A stretch of 64,000 nt of DNA from Bin87 sp965116565. GTDB taxonomy: Bacteria > Chloroflexota > Dehalococcoidia > Lucifugimonadales > UBA3495. The DNA is taken from positions 1,798,001 to 1,862,000 of the forward strand of contig OZ220699.1 of assembly GCA_965116565.1 (NCBI GenBank), given 5' to 3'. Below are positions 60,910-64,000 of this stretch, in pieces. Below the pieces are notes generated by a model. The model had not been told where the DNA came from. It saw only the letters and a program-made list of their open reading frames with translations, and did no database searches. The translations under genes were made by a program, and so were the position numbers. The number at the start of each line of letters is the position of its first letter. Position 1 is the stretch's first letter.

Positions 60910-62841
60910 ATGCCAATCGTATCAGTGAACACCGAAAGTCGCCTGCCTTATGCAAACGGCAAGTCATTCGGTGAAGCCGGCGCCTACGAACGAATCGAGG
61001 GTACGTTCAACTACGCGGTCGATCCCAACAACGCTGCGAACGCCGCCATCATAGACCTGGAGTACGCTCCGTTGGACGCTGAGGGCCGGGTGCGGTTCGA
61101 GTCGGACTTCACGTTGGTAGCGCCGAGTTCCCCATCGGGCGGTAATCGCCGATTGATCGTCGAGGTCGTGAACCGGGGTCGCCGTCGTACCGTTGCGTTC
61201 TTCAACCGTGCCCCCACGCCGCCGATCACTTCACCGGACATACCGGAGGGCGACGGCTTTCTCCTCAACCACGGCTACGCGGTTCTGTCCATCGGCTGGC
61301 AGTGGGACGTTCACCGCAGCGACGCCCTCTTGGGTCTTGAGGCTCCGGAGATCCGGATCGCCGGCAAGCCTGTGACCGGCCAGGCATGCGTGGAAATGCG
61401 CCCCAACGTCGTGGAAGCGACCCGGCAACTGTCCAATCGGGACCACCGTCCCTATCCCGTAGCCGATCTGGACGACGCGGGCGCCATGTTGTTGGTACGA
61501 GACTGGGAAGACGGCCCCGACACGGTGATTCCGCGTTCGCAATGGCATTTTCCGGACGAGGAACACATAGCCCTGGAATCCGGGTTCCAGCCCGGCAAGA
61601 TCTACTACGTCATTTACACAGCCGCCAGGCCGGTGGTAGTCGGGTGCGGCATGCTGGCAATCCGGGACGCAGCCGCGTGGTTCCGCAACTCCACCGACCT
61701 TTCACCCGGTTACGAAAAGACATACGGGCACGGAGTGTCGCAATGCGGTCGGCTGCTGCGACACATGGCCTACCTGGGTCTCAATGTTGATGAAGCTGGC
61801 AAGCAGGTATTCGACGGCCTGCTGCCCCACGTCGCCGGTGGCCGCATGGGCGAGTTCAACCACCGGTTCGCACAACCGTCATGCCAGTCCAACCCCGGCT
61901 TTGGACACCAATTCCCGTTTGCCGACAATAACCTCACTGACACCCTCACCGAAAGATCCGACGGGTTGTTGAACCGCCTCCGGGCGCTCGATGCTGCGCC
62001 CAAGGTGATTTACACCGACTCCGCTGCAGAATACTGGCGGGGCGACGCCAGCTTGACTCACATCGACAGCAGCGGGTCCGTCGACCTCGAAGAAGCGCCG
62101 GAGACACGACGCTATCTGTTCGCCGGCACCCAGCACCTGCCGGGAGCGCCGGAGTTGATGATAGGGCAAGGGCCCGATGGCTCCACCGGGATGCATCCCT
62201 ACAATGCGGTGGATTACATCCCATTATTGCGCGCCGCGCTTTTGAACCTTGACCGGTGGGTGACCGGAGGCGTTGAACCGCCGCCCAGCCAACACCCCAG
62301 GCTCGACGACGGCACGGCCGTTACGCAGTTGTCGTATCTGGGCGCCGCGCCCTCAATCCCGTCGCGCAGCCGACCGGACGCGGATCGGCTGTGGCGGGTG
62401 CGCGAGCTCGACGTGGGGCCGGATGCTGATCGTGGTATAGCCTCCTACCCGGTTCGGGAGGGTCGCGAATACCCTCACCTGGTACCCGCGGCGGATGAGG
62501 ATGGAAACGATCTGGCGGGCATCCGGCTGCCGGACCTCACCGTGCCCGTGGGGACGCACACCGGTTGGAACCTGAGGCACCCTGACACCGGCGCTCCTGA
62601 GCAGTTGATGTCCATGCAGGGCTCGTCCCACTGGTTCCCGGCAACCTCTGACCGGCGGGACGAGGTTGGAGACCCACGCCTGTCGATGGAGGAGCGTTAC
62701 ACCAACCGTGAGGCATACGCTGAACTGGTCAAGGCGGAAGCGACCAAGTTGGCGTCCGAGGGGTATCTCCTGTCGGACGACGTTGACCTGGTGGTCCGGT
62801 CCTGCCTGGAGCGTTACGACTGCGCCGTCGCCCAGAATTGA
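60910..62841 (+). CDS. Large alpha/beta hydrolase (Abhydrolase_10-like)
   Basis: 643 residues, ATG at 60910. The N-terminal region (SRLPYANGKSFGEAGAYERIEG) and RLIVEVVNRGRRRTVAFFN are typical of the large alpha/beta-hydrolase domain proteins; the nucleophile elbow is YGHGVSQCGRLLRH (G-x-S-x-x-G, Ser near residue 282). His is likely in SSHWFPA-type strands near the end, but I cannot fix the triad. No signal peptide. Substrate unknown; may act on esters of bulky organic acids. Confidence 0.88.
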   Translation: MPIVSVNTESRLPYANGKSFGEAGAYERIEGTFNYAVDPNNAANAAIIDLEYAPLDAEGRVRFESDFTLVAPSSPSGGNRRLIVEVVNRGRRRTVAFFNRAPTPPITSPDIPEGDGFLLNHGYAVLSIGWQWDVHRSDALLGLEAPEIRIAGKPVTGQACVEMRPNVVEATRQLSNRDHRPYPVADLDDAGAMLLVRDWEDGPDTVIPRSQWHFPDEEHIALESGFQPGKIYYVIYTAARPVVVGCGMLAIRDAAAWFRNSTDLSPGYEKTYGHGVSQCGRLLRHMAYLGLNVDEAGKQVFDGLLPHVAGGRMGEFNHRFAQPSCQSNPGFGHQFPFADNNLTDTLTERSDGLLNRLRALDAAPKVIYTDSAAEYWRGDASLTHIDSSGSVDLEEAPETRRYLFAGTQHLPGAPELMIGQGPDGSTGMHPYNAVDYIPLLRAALLNLDRWVTGGVEPPPSQHPRLDDGTAVTQLSYLGAAPSIPSRSRPDADRLWRVRELDVGPDADRGIASYPVREGREYPHLVPAADEDGNDLAGIRLPDLTVPVGTHTGWNLRHPDTGAPEQLMSMQGSSHWFPATSDRRDEVGDPRLSMEERYTNREAYAELVKAEATKLASEGYLLSDDVDLVVRSCLERYDCAVAQN

Positions 62842-62925
62842 TCAGGTCAGGGGAGCGGGGGAAATCTCGCAGAGGTTTCCAGAGCCGACCCGGATTCTGA
62901 CGATGGGGGTCCACACCGGGTGCTA

Positions 62926-63640
62926 TTAGACCGGTTCACGCCCGTCGTCTACCATCAGACCCCACGCCGGCGTGGGGCGCCGGATGCCGGCGCCGAGAAA
63001 GCTCAGGGTGCTCTTCAGGATGATAACGGGCTCCACCTGCAGCGACGCCAGCACCACCAGGCTGTTGAATACGTTTGGAAAGATGTGGCGCGCCATGATG
63101 CGAGGGTGTGAGGACCCCGCGACCCGCGACCTCGCAACGAAGTCCTGCACCCTCACAGACAGAGTTTCTCCGCGCGCCATCCTGGCGTAATGCGCCCAGA
63201 GCAGCAACACCAGCACCACGATGATGGTCGCGAAGCTGGCTCCCAAAGCGGTCACCAGGACGAGGGCCGGCAGGATGATGGGGATGGACAACCCGGCTTG
63301 GATGTCACGGCTACTCTGGCGCCAGGGACCGCCTCGGTGGCGCCATCAAGCAGGAACGCACCGCCATTCCTGACCAATCGGAAAGCGTTGCTCGCCATCA
63401 CCTCTGTGCCGATTTTGGATGGGTCCAATTGGGCTACGACGTTTTTGACGGCGGACTCTCCGTCAATCCAGGCGGGCGGCAATAGGCGGACCCTGAGATC
63501 TCCGGCCAGCGGATCATAGGGCGCGATTACTCCGGCGAAAATCGCTGGTATTACCAGCATGATCATGACCACAGCGATGGGGATCAACGGGTAGCGGCGG
63601 GCCTCGCGCAGAAACCGACGCCCCCTGGAAGTTCGACCCA
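62926..63640 (-). pseudogene. Broken ABC-transporter permease (DppC-like)
   Basis: Minus-strand pieces of an oligopeptide-type inner-membrane permease in two frames. The N-terminal piece (63640-63460) reads FLREARRYPLIPIAVVMIM...GVIAPYDPLAGDLRVRLLPPAW. The C-terminal piece (63310-62926) reads DIQAGLSIPIILPALVLV...SRVAGSSHPRIMARHIFPN...FLGAGIRRPTPAWGLMV and then stops early. About 50 residues between them (IDGESAVKNVVAQLDPSK and on) have no permease character. The GTD..GRD segment and the final helices are missing. Confidence 0.8.
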
Positions 63641-63951
63641 GGCTCCATCGCCGGAGCGGGAGTTGCCGTTGGCGCAGCGGTTGCTCCGGCCGCCGCTCGG
63701 AAGGCCGGAGCAGCAGGCGACGGTTACGGCGGAGGTGGAGCTTCGGTTGCGCGTGCTTGAGGCGCCGGAGCTTCCGTTGCCGCCATGACCGGGGCTTCGG
63801 TGGCCGCGGCGGCGGGCGCGCTGGCAGGAGCAGTCTCGGGCTCGCTGCCGCAAGCCGCCGCGACAAGCAACAGCAAGATCACAGGCACGGTGAACGGAAC
63901 GCGATTATTGTTTTGAGCTTGGATCCTTTTGGCTGTCCCTCCATTCCGCAA
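63620..63951 (-). pseudogene. Broken ABC substrate-binding lipoprotein
   Basis: From a TTG at 63951 on the minus strand: a signal VPVILLLLVAAACGSEPETA with lipobox VAAAC, then an Ala/Pro/Thr-rich stretch (ATEAPVMAATEAPAPQ) cut by an in-frame TAA at 63724-63726. The AP-rich reading continues after the stop (PAAPAFRAAAGATAAPTATP) until about 63620, where the permease piece begins in another frame. The binding domain itself is absent. Confidence 0.75.
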
Positions 63952-64000
63952 ATTCGCCCTTTAATGGGACCTGATTTTTGCGGACCCGTAGCCAAATCCC

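Noticed and set aside
63252..63866. Single 204-codon gene on the minus strand
   Set aside because: Its first half is an out-of-frame reading of the lipoprotein linker and its end is a frame-shifted permease; treated as two pseudogene pieces.
1..64000. tRNA or rRNA genes
   Set aside because: No TPsiC-arm (GGTTCGAATCC-type) or rRNA signature seen by eye; an RNA gene finder would be decisive.

Overview
The window is GC-rich, gene-dense bacterial DNA that I read as an uncultured marine-type member of the Chloroflexota (Dehalococcoidia, SAR202-like). The basis is gene content. There are five luciferase-like flavin monooxygenases (LLM), three vicinal-oxygen-chelate (VOC) proteins, several MFS exporters, amidohydrolases and amidases, a fused hydantoinase/oxoprolinase and remnants of Dpp-type ABC transporters with an Ala/Pro/Thr-rich lipoprotein. 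This oxidative-catabolic repertoire with expanded paralogues is typical of that clade. The taxonomic call is inference; there is no rRNA gene in the window. I saw no tRNA, CRISPR array, transposase or obvious transcription factor.

Layout. 0-14 kb: a zinc-ribbon/PQQ-propeller membrane protein, a ferritin-like protein coupled to an LLM, two convergent MFS transporters, a eukaryote-type (GSII) glutamine synthetase, a double carboxymuconolactone-decarboxylase-domain protein, a third MFS and a tandem LLM pair. 14-28.7 kb: a dispersed repeat with a small ORF, two NHL propellers, a VOC protein, an alpha/beta hydrolase with an apparent start-proximal frameshift, a class C beta-lactamase-like esterase, an amidase-DUF1989-SDR operon, gamma-glutamyltransferase, an amidohydrolase, a 2-hydroxyacid dehydrogenase with a near-ideal promoter and an FAH-family hydrolase. 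28.7-37 kb is an accessory zone: a retropepsin-like pair, a lipoprotein, a Uma2 nuclease, a small secreted peptide and a DUF429 gene. These are arranged around a 1246-residue HyuA-HyuB fusion whose 3' end occurs as two decayed extra copies and whose 5' end lies inside an imperfect direct repeat.

37-49 kb: a class IV aminotransferase, a PEP-mutase-family lyase, a DUF1932 dehydrogenase, an OsmC-family gene with an in-frame TGA in place of the reactive cysteine followed at once by a SECIS-like hairpin (probable selenoprotein), a sulfurtransferase-LLM-LUD operon, the second repeat copy, a parallel beta-helix protein, a LigB-type dioxygenase, a CDF transporter with a Cys-rich tail, a Gfo/Idh/MocA oxidoreductase and a VOC protein. 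49-64 kb: an LLM, an HpaB-type hydroxylase with a ring-cleavage VOC dioxygenase, an AddB-AddA recombination nuclease operon, an amidohydrolase, a large alpha/beta hydrolase and a scrambled ABC-transporter remnant.

Read together, most genes look like catabolism of aromatic, heterocyclic or amide-containing organic matter: flavin-dependent oxygenation, ring cleavage, hydrolysis of amides, lactams and gamma-glutamyl compounds, then oxidation of hydroxy and keto acids. Starts were usually chosen at an ATG with a clear GGAGG-type ribosome site 5-9 bases upstream. The most interesting signals are the candidate OsmC selenoprotein, the repeated hydantoinase ends bracketing accessory genes, and the dispersed repeat with its small ORF.
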